Notes under the pieces: model-generated
Database searches by the model: none
What the model was told of the DNA's origin: nothing
What the model saw: the letters and a program-made list of their open reading frames with translations, nothing else
Position numbers and translations under genes: made by a program
DNA from: JAGTVG01 sp942491935
GTDB lineage: Bacteria; Bacteroidota; Bacteroidia; Cytophagales; Cyclobacteriaceae
Direction of reading: 5' to 3'
DNA: 64,000 nucleotides
NCBI GenBank assembly: GCA_942491935.1
Contig: CALOCZ010000014.1
Span: 1 to 64,000, forward strand
Shown here: positions 37,199 to 45,257 of the stretch, piece by piece
Position numbering within the stretch: the first letter of the stretch is position 1
Layout: each line of letters begins with the position of its first letter

Positions 37199-37790
37199 TT
37201 GTCTTATACCTCAACGGAAATAGTACCGCAAATTGCCCAGGGTAACAGAAATGCATTCGAATCGCTGTTTAAAAGCCATTATGCAAATCTTTGTGGCTAT
37301 GCGGTAAAATATGTTTGGGAACTTGACCAGGCTGAAGAAATTGTACAAGACCTTTTCTTCAATATTTGGAACAAAAGAAGCGACCTTTACATCTCATCAT
37401 CTATTGAGTCTTATCTTTTTCAGGGCTGTCAGAAACGCCTGTCTAAATTACCTTAAGCATAAGAAGGTCCGTGATAATTATGTGTCGAACATGCAGGATT
37501 CATATAAACCGGGACAGGGCTTAGATGATAATCCGGTAGAAACACTGGAGTTACAGAAAAAAATAGATGACAGTATTGAGATCATGCCTACTGAAAGAAA
37601 AAAGATATTTCTCTTGAGCCGGTATGAAGGGCTGAAATATAAGGAAATAGCCGAGAAACTAGGTATTTCAGTAAAAACTGTAGAAGCCCAGATGGGAAAG
37701 GCATTAAAGTTTCTTCGCGAGGAACTTAAAGAATTTATGGTAATATTGATATTGATAGTTATAGAAATACTTTTATTTTTTTACAAATAG
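37199..37790 (+). CDS. ECF RNA polymerase sigma factor, one frameshift
   Basis: A sigma-70 family factor of about 197 residues. Region 2: NAFESLFKSHYANLCGYAVKYVWELDQAEEIVQDLFFNIWNKR. Region 4: LLSRYEGLKYKEIAEKLGISVKTVEAQMGKALKFLREEL, the DNA-binding helix-turn-helix. The frame breaks near 37420: SYLFQGCQKRLSKLP against SYLFRAVRNACLNYLKHKKVRD, mended by removing one T of a TTTTT run. The start is TTG 37199, since TAA lies directly before it. It stands upstream of a FecR gene, so it is the sigma half of a cell-surface signalling module. Confidence 0.9.
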
Positions 37791-37838
37791 CATATAGGGT
37801 AAAACCGATTTGGGTTGTCATTATATTGAAAACCTTGA

Positions 37839-38939
37839 ATGAAGGATGAAGAGCGACATATTGACTATGATCTTTTAGGTAAGTATTTATCGGGTGAAAG
37901 CAATGCCGAAGAAACCAAAGCTGTTGAAACCTGGAAGTCTTCCTCAAAGGCAAATCATGAAGAATTTGACCGGATTGCCAGGTTATGGCGTCAGGCGGAT
38001 TCCTTGATTGGCCATACCCCCGCACCTGTAAACATGGCTGCTGCCTGGGACAAATTGCAGGGAAGGGTTTTCGGCGATGAAGAAATTCCGGATAAATCTA
38101 TTCTTGGAGAAGAATCAGATGCAGCTACAAAATACATCATTGGTAAAAAGGAAGAGCGAGAAGTACCGGTCAGAACAATTGCCAAAGAATCGAAGGTAAG
38201 AAGTTTGTATTACTATGCCAGTAGAATAGCTGCAGTATTTGTAGTGGGCTTCCTGATATACGCTGTTTTTTTTATGAGCGGTGATGAACCTGATCAGGTA
38301 GAAGTATTTGCTGAAAATGAGATAACCATAACTGATCTTCCGGACGAAACCAAGGTTACTTTGAATGAAAATTCGAAAATTGTCTACCAGGATAAATTCA
38401 AATCGGAGGAAAGGGCTGTTGATTTAACCGGTGAGGCCTTTTTTGAGGTTGAACGTGATGAAGAAAAACCTTTTGTTGTTCGTGCACATAATGCAGTTGT
38501 AAGGGTGCTGGGCACCTCATTCAATGTCAGGGCCATTGAAGAAGAAAAAGAGATATCTGTAACTGTCGAAGATGGAAAAGTTAGATTATCAGATGAAGAG
38601 GACATCGCTTTTGTGATCCTGGAAAGAAATGAAAAGGGAATTTTTAATCGTGAAACCGGTCACATTGAAAAATATGAAAAATCAGAGGGTGGTGAAATGT
38701 TCTGGAGGTCGCGGACAGTAATGTTCCGGGACACTGAATTGTCTACAGTTTTTGATACCCTTGAGAAACTATACGATACTGAGATTTCAACAAAGAACAA
38801 AGACATTTTATCCTGCATGTTATCTGCCAAATTCCAGGATATGAGTATAGAAGAAATACTTGATAAAATTGCCATTAACTTTAATCTAACCATAGAAAAA
38901 AACGACAATACTTTTGAGATATCAGGCGATGGCTGTTAA
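37839..38939 (+). CDS. FecR-family anti-sigma factor
   Basis: 366 residues. A cytoplasmic N-terminal part (1-125, with YDLLGKYLSGESNAEE), one membrane helix (SRIAAVFVVGFLIYAVFFM, about 130-150), then the periplasmic FecR domain (NEITITDLPDETKVTLNENS, VDLTGEAFFEVERDEEKPFVVRA, VLGTSFNVRA) and a C-terminal DUF4974 domain (VMFRDTELSTVFDTLEKLYD to NFNLTIEKNDNTFEISG). This is the usual Bacteroidota layout for a protein that holds the ECF sigma factor and releases it on an outer-membrane signal. Its end overlaps the start of the STN-repeat protein by 11 bases, so the two are probably made together. Confidence 0.92.
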   Translation: MKDEERHIDYDLLGKYLSGESNAEETKAVETWKSSSKANHEEFDRIARLWRQADSLIGHTPAPVNMAAAWDKLQGRVFGDEEIPDKSILGEESDAATKYIIGKKEEREVPVRTIAKESKVRSLYYYASRIAAVFVVGFLIYAVFFMSGDEPDQVEVFAENEITITDLPDETKVTLNENSKIVYQDKFKSEERAVDLTGEAFFEVERDEEKPFVVRAHNAVVRVLGTSFNVRAIEEEKEISVTVEDGKVRLSDEEDIAFVILERNEKGIFNRETGHIEKYEKSEGGEMFWRSRTVMFRDTELSTVFDTLEKLYDTEISTKNKDILSCMLSAKFQDMSIEEILDKIAINFNLTIEKNDNTFEISGDGC

Positions 38940-40877
38940 GTCAATTAAAGAATTGATGGCCATACTTTTTGTATTTTTATTTTTTCAAACTGCTTATTCC
39001 CAGGTTCCGGTCTTGAAAAGGGAGGTAAGTATTTCATTGGAAGATGCCACTCTTGAAAAAGTATTGATCATTCTTGCGAATGAAGCTGATTTTAATTTCT
39101 CCTATAATTCCAAAATCATCAATGTAGACACCCTGGTATCAATCCAGGTAGAAAATTCAACCGTAAAAGACGTTCTGGAAATAATTCTAGATAAAGAAAT
39201 GACTTATAAGGTCACTGGCAACCATTTAATACTGATCAAGGAGATACCAAAGGGAGAAAGGGATAAGAAAAACATCAAATATGAGATCAAAGGATATATA
39301 TATGATTCTGAATCAGGTACTGCTCTTGTCAATGTATCTGTGTACGATCCTAGTGGCCTGGTGGCAGCTTTATCTGACAGCATGGGGTATTATAACCTGA
39401 TTGTTCCCGGTAAGTATGAACAACTGAACCTGTTTTACAGCAAGAAGAATTTCTATGACACACTTATTATAGTAAGGCCTTCAGACCAATCAATCGATAT
39501 TGAATTGGCAAGGCAATATCCCGACTACGATGTCCCCCCTATAGAAAGCATACAACCTGTCACCTATGCTCCGGTTGAGGATGTGGGAATCGTTCAGAAA
39601 TTCGTTGCCAGAGATCAAAGGGTACAGGCTGAAAATATCGATATCGTTGAAACCCGTATCGGTCAGATTTCCATCTGGCCAAATGTAGGCACTAATCTCA
39701 AAATGTCGGGGCAAGTAGAAAACCGGTTCTCATTAAATATTCTTGCAGGATACTCGGCGGGTGTAAAAGGCGTCGAAGTTGGCGGATTAGTGAATATTGA
39801 CCGTAAAGATGTCTCAGGATTACAGATTGCTGGCATTGGCAATGTGGTAGGAGGCACCACAACAGGAGCACAGATCAGTGGAATATTCAATAATAACCGT
39901 CAGGATGTAAAAGGGCTCCAACTGACAGGTATCAGTAATGTGATACTTGATACCATGAAAGGTGCACAAATTGCAGGTATCAGCAATGTATTGCGGGGGA
40001 CAATGCATGGTTGGCAAGTTGCAGGTATCAGCAATTTCACCACTGAATCAGTTGATGGAGTCCAGATCTCAGGTATATCAAACTATACCAAGAAAGACGT
40101 CGACGTATTGCAGGTGGCTGGGGTATTCAATATAGGTGAAAATGTGAATGGATTCCAGGTATCCGGATTGATCAATGTGGCAAGAAAGAATGTAGGCGGC
40201 TGGCAGATCGCAGGATTATCCAACTATGCTAAGACAGTGAGGTTAAGTCAGTTTGCTGGCTTAGGGAACATCGCTTCGGAACGGGTAAAAGGAGCACAGA
40301 TCGCCATGCTGTACAACTACTCGAAATACGTGGATGGGGGACAGTTCAGCTTCATAAACATCGCTGATTCCGTTGGAGGAATACCCATAGGATTCATTAG
40401 TATTGTCAGAAAGGGTTATCATAAGATAGAATTATCAACGGAGGAAGTACTTTATGCTAATTTTACCTATAAAATGGGGGTTAGAAGGTTTTATAATATT
40501 TTTACAGCCGGTATTCAACCTGGCTCTGATGGCCCGATCTGGGGATTTGGATACGGAATTGGAGGACAGATAGGTACACGAAGGGCCGTGGTCAGCCTCG
40601 ACCTCAAAGGAACCCAGATCATGGAGAATGTCGAAACTCAAGCCTTTAATGCATCCTTCCGCTTTAATCCCGTACTGGGATCAGAATTGTTAAACGGCTG
40701 TCATTTTTCGTTGGACCGGCAATTAACCTTCATGTTTCCGATTTGAAGGATCCTGACACAGGAGAATTCCTGAGCAATATTGCTCCCGAAAAAACATTGC
40801 TCTGGGAGGATGTACCCGGAACCAACACCCAATTCCAACTTTGGTGGGGAGGGAGTTTTGGTTTGAGAATATTGTAA
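38929..40877 (+). CDS. STN-domain protein with G-x-Q-x-A-G-x-x-N surface repeats, one frameshift
   Basis: About 650 residues. Signal peptide (MAVKSIKELMAILFVFLFFQ to AYSQ), then an STN domain (about 20-100: VSISLEDATLEKVLIILANEA, FNFSYNSKIINVDTLVS), a carboxypeptidase-regulatory-like fold (about 115-195), and a long array of about 20-22 residue repeats such as GAQISGIFNNNRQDVK and GWQIAGLSNYAKTV (about 270-490). Similar repeats are known in Leptospira LA_2272-type surface proteins. A barrel-like end follows (YNIFTAGIQPGSDGPIWGFGYG). The frame breaks near 40692: restoring one A gives LLKRLSFFVGPAINLHVSDLKDP and an end at GSFGLRIL, 40877, matching the sister gene at 43745. STN domains normally pass signals from TonB receptors to FecR; here the domain sits on a repeat protein instead. 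Confidence 0.72.
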
Positions 40878-41160
40878 GGACATGGATAAAGAAATGTTGA
40901 GACGACTATTAAGTCAGGGATATTGATATATTGAGGACATCATAAGGTTGAGCATATCATGCCATACAAAATAACCAGGAACTTACTGAGTCTTCATGAT
41001 TTTCGTTTTTTTGAAACTTATTAAAGGATAATACAACAGATCATGAGGGAGTGTATAAAAATGTTGCCAATTTTTGAGATGTTGAAAATTACCATTTAAC
41101 TTTAGGCTTCAACATAAAGCAAAATAGACCTTATTTGAATTTTTAAAACCTAAAATACAT

Positions 41161-42147
41161 ATGAAATTCAGATTTTTAGTACTCGCATTTTTTACTTTTA
41201 TTTCCTTCTCTTCATTTAGCCAGGTAAAAATAATATTTGATACAGATATCGGAGGCGATTCAGATGATCTGGGTGCGCTTGCGATGCTTCATACATTTAT
41301 AGATAAGGGTGATTGTGATTTATTGGCCGTAATGTGCTGGCAAACAGAAGAGTATGCTGTTTCTGCGATCAATGCAATAAATACCTATTATAATCACCCT
41401 GATATCCCTATAGGATTGAGAAGTGGAGACTATCATCATGATGAATGGTACTATAACAAACCTATTGCCGACAAATTTAATCACTCAATGCAGAATAAGG
41501 ATGCCGGGAATGCGACACAGCTATATCGGAAAATACTTTCTGAGAGTAAAGATAAAAGCATAGTAATTGTCACAGTAGGGCCACTGAAAAACATACAAGA
41601 TTTGATCAAATCAGGATCAGACGAATACTCAAAGCTGAATGGAAAAGCACTTATAGAAAAAAAGGTGAGGGAATTTGTCATGATGGGTGGAGGTTTTCCT
41701 GAGAGTGAAAATGAATGGAATTTCAATGGAGATATGCCCGGTGTTACCAAATTTGTTATCGAAAATCTTTCTGTTCCGATCACATTTTCAGGATTCGAGG
41801 TTGGGCTTGCGATAAAGACAGGGAAGGTTTTCAATAACATAGATCCAAATACTCCTTTATATGTGGGCTATTTGCACTTCTCGAAAAACGCCCCATGGAT
41901 AAAAGACCAATTCAAAGGTGAAATTCTGGACAATGCCAGTTTTGACCAAACGGCAGTACTGTATGCAGTCAAAGGTGGTTTAGGGAAATGGTGGGAAAAG
42001 GTTGACGATGGCCAGTGTATTCCTGATAACAATGGGGGGAATACTTGGCAAACAGGGAAAAAGGCTGATCATTCCTACCTGAAACTTATGATCGATCCGG
42101 AAGAAATGGCAACCCTTATAGAGGCCATCATGCTCAACAATTTTTAG
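41161..42147 (+). CDS. Exported nucleoside hydrolase family protein
   Basis: 328 residues with a signal peptide (MKFRFLVLAFFTFISFSSFSQ). The calcium-binding motif of the inosine-uridine hydrolase fold is present as IIFDTDIGGDSDDLGALAML, and later VTVGPLKNI, MMGGGFPE, EWNFNGDMP and ASFDQTAVLYAV match the ligand loops. Members split N-glycosidic bonds of ribonucleosides; Bacteroidota also have many exported relatives of unknown substrate. An exported form suggests nucleoside salvage from outside. A second, quite different paralogue follows 21 bases later. The frame is intact. Confidence 0.85.
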   Translation: MKFRFLVLAFFTFISFSSFSQVKIIFDTDIGGDSDDLGALAMLHTFIDKGDCDLLAVMCWQTEEYAVSAINAINTYYNHPDIPIGLRSGDYHHDEWYYNKPIADKFNHSMQNKDAGNATQLYRKILSESKDKSIVIVTVGPLKNIQDLIKSGSDEYSKLNGKALIEKKVREFVMMGGGFPESENEWNFNGDMPGVTKFVIENLSVPITFSGFEVGLAIKTGKVFNNIDPNTPLYVGYLHFSKNAPWIKDQFKGEILDNASFDQTAVLYAVKGGLGKWWEKVDDGQCIPDNNGGNTWQTGKKADHSYLKLMIDPEEMATLIEAIMLNNF

Positions 42148-42168
42148 GTGAAATAAAAAATTCGAATA

Positions 42169-43170
42169 ATGAGTAATAAGAAATTTTTCCCCGTATTACT
42201 GCTTGTAATTACACTTTTTATTTCTTACTCTGGATCCATAAAGGCTCAAAGCAGTTATGATGAATACATAAATTATTTCAAAGATTTTGATTTCAGCAAT
42301 CGAGTTGTCCCTGTCATTCCACCAAAAGATGAACTGATCAATGTAATCATTGATACCGATGCAAAAAACGAAATTGATGACCAGTGGGCTCTAACCCTGG
42401 CTCTTCTTTCACCTGAGCGGTTTAATATTCTGGGCATTGTCGGAGCTACTTTCGCCTGGGCAGGCCCTCAAAGTATCCAGAAATCTGTAGATGAAATTGA
42501 TACCCTTCTTATACTCACCAAACAATCAGGGGAGATACCGGTATATCCTGGTTCACATCCCTTAAGATACAGGTATGAACCTTCCCATTCCGAAGGGGTT
42601 GATTTTATAATAGAGAAAGCCATGCAGGCGTCCAAAGAGAATCCTTTGTGGATCATTGGTTTAGGTGCGGCAACAGATATAGCCTCTGCATTTCTCAAAG
42701 AACCGGCAATTGCTGAGCGGATCGTTGTGTTCTGGCATCTGAGGACAAAATGGCCGGATAAATGTTGGAATTTTAATGTTTTTGGAGACCCCCATGCTGC
42801 CAGGTTATTATTTGATTCACCTATGTCGTTTGTATTATTTGACACAGGCACTTATCTCTATTGTCCAATGGAAGAATCCGAAGAAATGGTCAAACCCTAT
42901 GGGGCTATAGGAGAATATATTCATAATATTCGAATCGGAAGTGACTATTACAGTTCTCCCACCAAAGGATTTTTTGATCTGGGAGATATTGCTGCCCTTC
43001 TCGATCCCGGCTTAGCATATTATGAAGAAGTTAGCTGCCCGGAGGTTGATTTTGACCTGTCTTATAAGTTTACGGGTAAAAAGGGCAAGATCCTGAGATG
43101 CTACCATGTGGACCGGGATAAGACTTTTCAGTTGTTATATGATAAATTAGAGGCAAATTACGGGAATTAA
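42169..43170 (+). CDS. Second exported nucleoside hydrolase-like protein
   Basis: 333 residues with a signal peptide (about 1-27, ending GSIKAQ). The N-terminal motif is NVIIDTDAKNEIDDQWALTLALL: one Asp of the usual D-T-D-x-G-x-D-D-x-x-A signature is kept in each half, but the glycine is replaced and the spacing reads D-T-D-A-K-N-E-I-D-D. WIIGLGAATDIASAF replaces the usual VGPLTN segment, and ECWNFNVFGDP-like KCWNFNVFGDPHAARLLFD matches the NxxxDP ligand loop. Probably a hydrolase with another substrate. It forms an operon with the upstream paralogue. Confidence 0.78.
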   Translation: MSNKKFFPVLLLVITLFISYSGSIKAQSSYDEYINYFKDFDFSNRVVPVIPPKDELINVIIDTDAKNEIDDQWALTLALLSPERFNILGIVGATFAWAGPQSIQKSVDEIDTLLILTKQSGEIPVYPGSHPLRYRYEPSHSEGVDFIIEKAMQASKENPLWIIGLGAATDIASAFLKEPAIAERIVVFWHLRTKWPDKCWNFNVFGDPHAARLLFDSPMSFVLFDTGTYLYCPMEESEEMVKPYGAIGEYIHNIRIGSDYYSSPTKGFFDLGDIAALLDPGLAYYEEVSCPEVDFDLSYKFTGKKGKILRCYHVDRDKTFQLLYDKLEANYGN

Positions 43171-43744
43171 GTTTTTTTTAATTAAGTCAGAGATTAATAG
43201 CTGACCGATAAATTTACAGGAGATCTTAGGTATTAAGGCCATCTGCATAAATTTCACCTGAGTTATTCGGGAAATCATTTTTGATTTTCCAATCTTTTAA
43301 TTTTCCAGTTCTACAGATCGCCAATTCTTCATCTGCATAATTTCTCGGTTCTGCAAATCCACAATTTTCCAATTATACATTTTTATGGTTCTTCAGTAGC
43401 CCTTATTTTCACCTTTTCCCCTGAATTTCAAGTTCTCCTTTTCTACATAGTTATATTACCTGAATCCCTCAATCCTAGTATTCCCCGATTCAATCTTCGA
43501 CAATATATCGATTCTTCAGTTGTACTATTCTTCAATTTCTCATTTATCCACTTTCTTACTCCCACTGTTAATTAGTCAACAGTTCATCAAATCTCCAGTA
43601 CATGCCTCACCGGTTTTTCAATTCGTCACTTTCATATTCTCACAATCCTCATATTCCTTAATCCATAAAATAAATTTCCAAATCCGATAGGGGTAAGTTC
43701 CAGAATGATTGTCCTCCTATTGAACATTTTTAAATTATCACGCA
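43171..43744. repeat. Pyrimidine-rich, quasi-periodic spacer
   Basis: From about 43250 to 43690 the plus strand is strongly pyrimidine-rich and built of short varied words around TTCNNCAATTNTNC: ATTTTCCAATC, AATTTTCCAGTTC, CCAATTCTTCATC, TCTTCAATTTCTC, TTCAATTCGTCAC, TTTCATATTCTC. Spacing is about 8-13 bases. Read on the minus strand these are GAATTG/GGAAAATTG-type purine words. It is neither a perfect tandem repeat nor coding in any frame. It separates the nucleoside hydrolases from the second surface-repeat gene. Confidence 0.6.
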
Positions 43745-45220
43745 ATGAATACTAGAAATAAGAAATTTAAAATAATCATTTTGATTGTAGGAATGATCGT
43801 TGGGGTCATTTCGGTTTACGCTGAGACTGGCGATACAACAAAAATTCAAAGAAAAGCACAGGTAACCTTTGCGCATCCCATCGGGACAAATGGGGATGAG
43901 GCGGCACAGGTGATCAACAATTTTTCTTTTAACCTCCTTTATGGTGTTTCGGGAGGTGTAAATGGTGCGGAAATTGGAATATTGATCAATAACACTTCCG
44001 GGAATATTAAAGGTTTCCAGTTTGCTGGAATAGGCAATAGTGCGAAGGGAACAACAAATGGATTTCAGGCGGCCGGATTATATAATGTAGTCATGGAGGA
44101 GGTAACAGGATTTCAGTTTGCCGGGATCACAAACATCAACAGACAGCGTGTGGACGGTGCAACCATCTCAGGGATTACGAATTTAATTCGGGAGGATGCA
44201 AGAGGCTTCGTGTTTTCAGGTCTGGGTAATAATGTGAGAGGTACCGCCAGGGGCTTCCAGGGAGCCGGGCTTTACAATCTCATAGAAAAAGAATCTGATG
44301 GTGCTCAGTTTGCAGGACTTGCCAATATTAATTTGAAGGATACCCGGGGTGCCTATTTTGCAGGTTTGGGGAATGTTTTAAACGGGGACAGTCGTGGTGC
44401 TCAGTTTGCAGGGCTTTCAAATATTAATACTGGAAAAATGAATGGGGCTCAGGTAGCAGGTCTGGCAAACGTTAACATCAAGGATATCCAGGGCGCTCAA
44501 ATAGCAGGGCTGGCCAATGTGGCAAATGAAACCTCCCAAACCCAAATTGCCGGATTAGCTAATGTAGTGGTTGAAGAAAGCAGCGGACTGCAATTGGCAG
44601 GTTTAGCCAATATATCTCCTGAAGAACACAGCGGTGCTCAAATAGCTGGATTGATGAATTACACCAAAAGAATGAATGGATTCCAGCTGGCATTTGTCAA
44701 TGTCTCCGATACAGTAAAAAGAGGGGTTCCTATAGGGTTTATTAGTATTGTCGCCCATGGATATAGAAGGATAGAAGTTGAAGGAAATGAGGTCCTATAT
44801 GTCAATGTCAATTTCAAAACAGGAACGACCAAATTTTATAATATTTTCTCAGTTGGATACCGCCCCGATGGCGATACACAAAATTGGGGGCTAACATATG
44901 GTTTCGGCACCCTCGCACCTATCAGTAATCGATTTAATTTTAACATGGACCTGACCGCGACCCATCTGAATGAAGATGAGGGCTGGACAAATGAATTAAA
45001 CCTTCTAAACCGTCTGAAATTCAATGCATCTTATTTGATAACCAAAAGACTCGAAATTTTCGGTGGTCCGTCATTAAATGTGGCCGTGTCAAAACTGACA
45101 AACTCTGAAGGGGAAGTTGTCGGGAGTTCGATTGTGCCTTCCTATGGATTTTATAATGAAACTGTAAGGGGCACAAATGTGAAGATGTATATAGGGTTTA
45201 ACCTTGGAATCAGATTCTAA
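43745..45220 (+). CDS. Surface-repeat protein with G-x-Q-x-A-G-x-x-N repeats and barrel end
   Basis: 491 residues. Signal peptide (MNTRNKKFKIIILIVGMIVGVISVYA), then about twelve repeats of 20-21 residues (about 70-320), for example GFQFAGIGNSAKGTTN, GAQFAGLANINLKDTR and GAQIAGLANVANETS, the regular pattern of a beta-solenoid. The last 160 residues start VPIGFISIVAHGYRRIEVEGNEVLYVN and end MYIGFNLGIRF, a barrel-like domain with a terminal Phe. It is a close sister of the STN-repeat protein at 38929 (shared GFISIV, YNIFxxG and GPxxN segments) but lacks the STN and regulatory domains. Its last 17 bases overlap an open frame into the next gene. Role unknown; repeats of this kind occur in Leptospira surface proteins. 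Confidence 0.72.
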   Translation: MNTRNKKFKIIILIVGMIVGVISVYAETGDTTKIQRKAQVTFAHPIGTNGDEAAQVINNFSFNLLYGVSGGVNGAEIGILINNTSGNIKGFQFAGIGNSAKGTTNGFQAAGLYNVVMEEVTGFQFAGITNINRQRVDGATISGITNLIREDARGFVFSGLGNNVRGTARGFQGAGLYNLIEKESDGAQFAGLANINLKDTRGAYFAGLGNVLNGDSRGAQFAGLSNINTGKMNGAQVAGLANVNIKDIQGAQIAGLANVANETSQTQIAGLANVVVEESSGLQLAGLANISPEEHSGAQIAGLMNYTKRMNGFQLAFVNVSDTVKRGVPIGFISIVAHGYRRIEVEGNEVLYVNVNFKTGTTKFYNIFSVGYRPDGDTQNWGLTYGFGTLAPISNRFNFNMDLTATHLNEDEGWTNELNLLNRLKFNASYLITKRLEIFGGPSLNVAVSKLTNSEGEVVGSSIVPSYGFYNETVRGTNVKMYIGFNLGIRF

Positions 45221-45257
45221 ACGAACTAAATATTTATTTTTTAAAGAGAACACCCGT

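Noticed and set aside
43250..43690. CRISPR array
   Set aside because: No identical repeats of 23-40 bases and no regular spacers; the words are short and degenerate.
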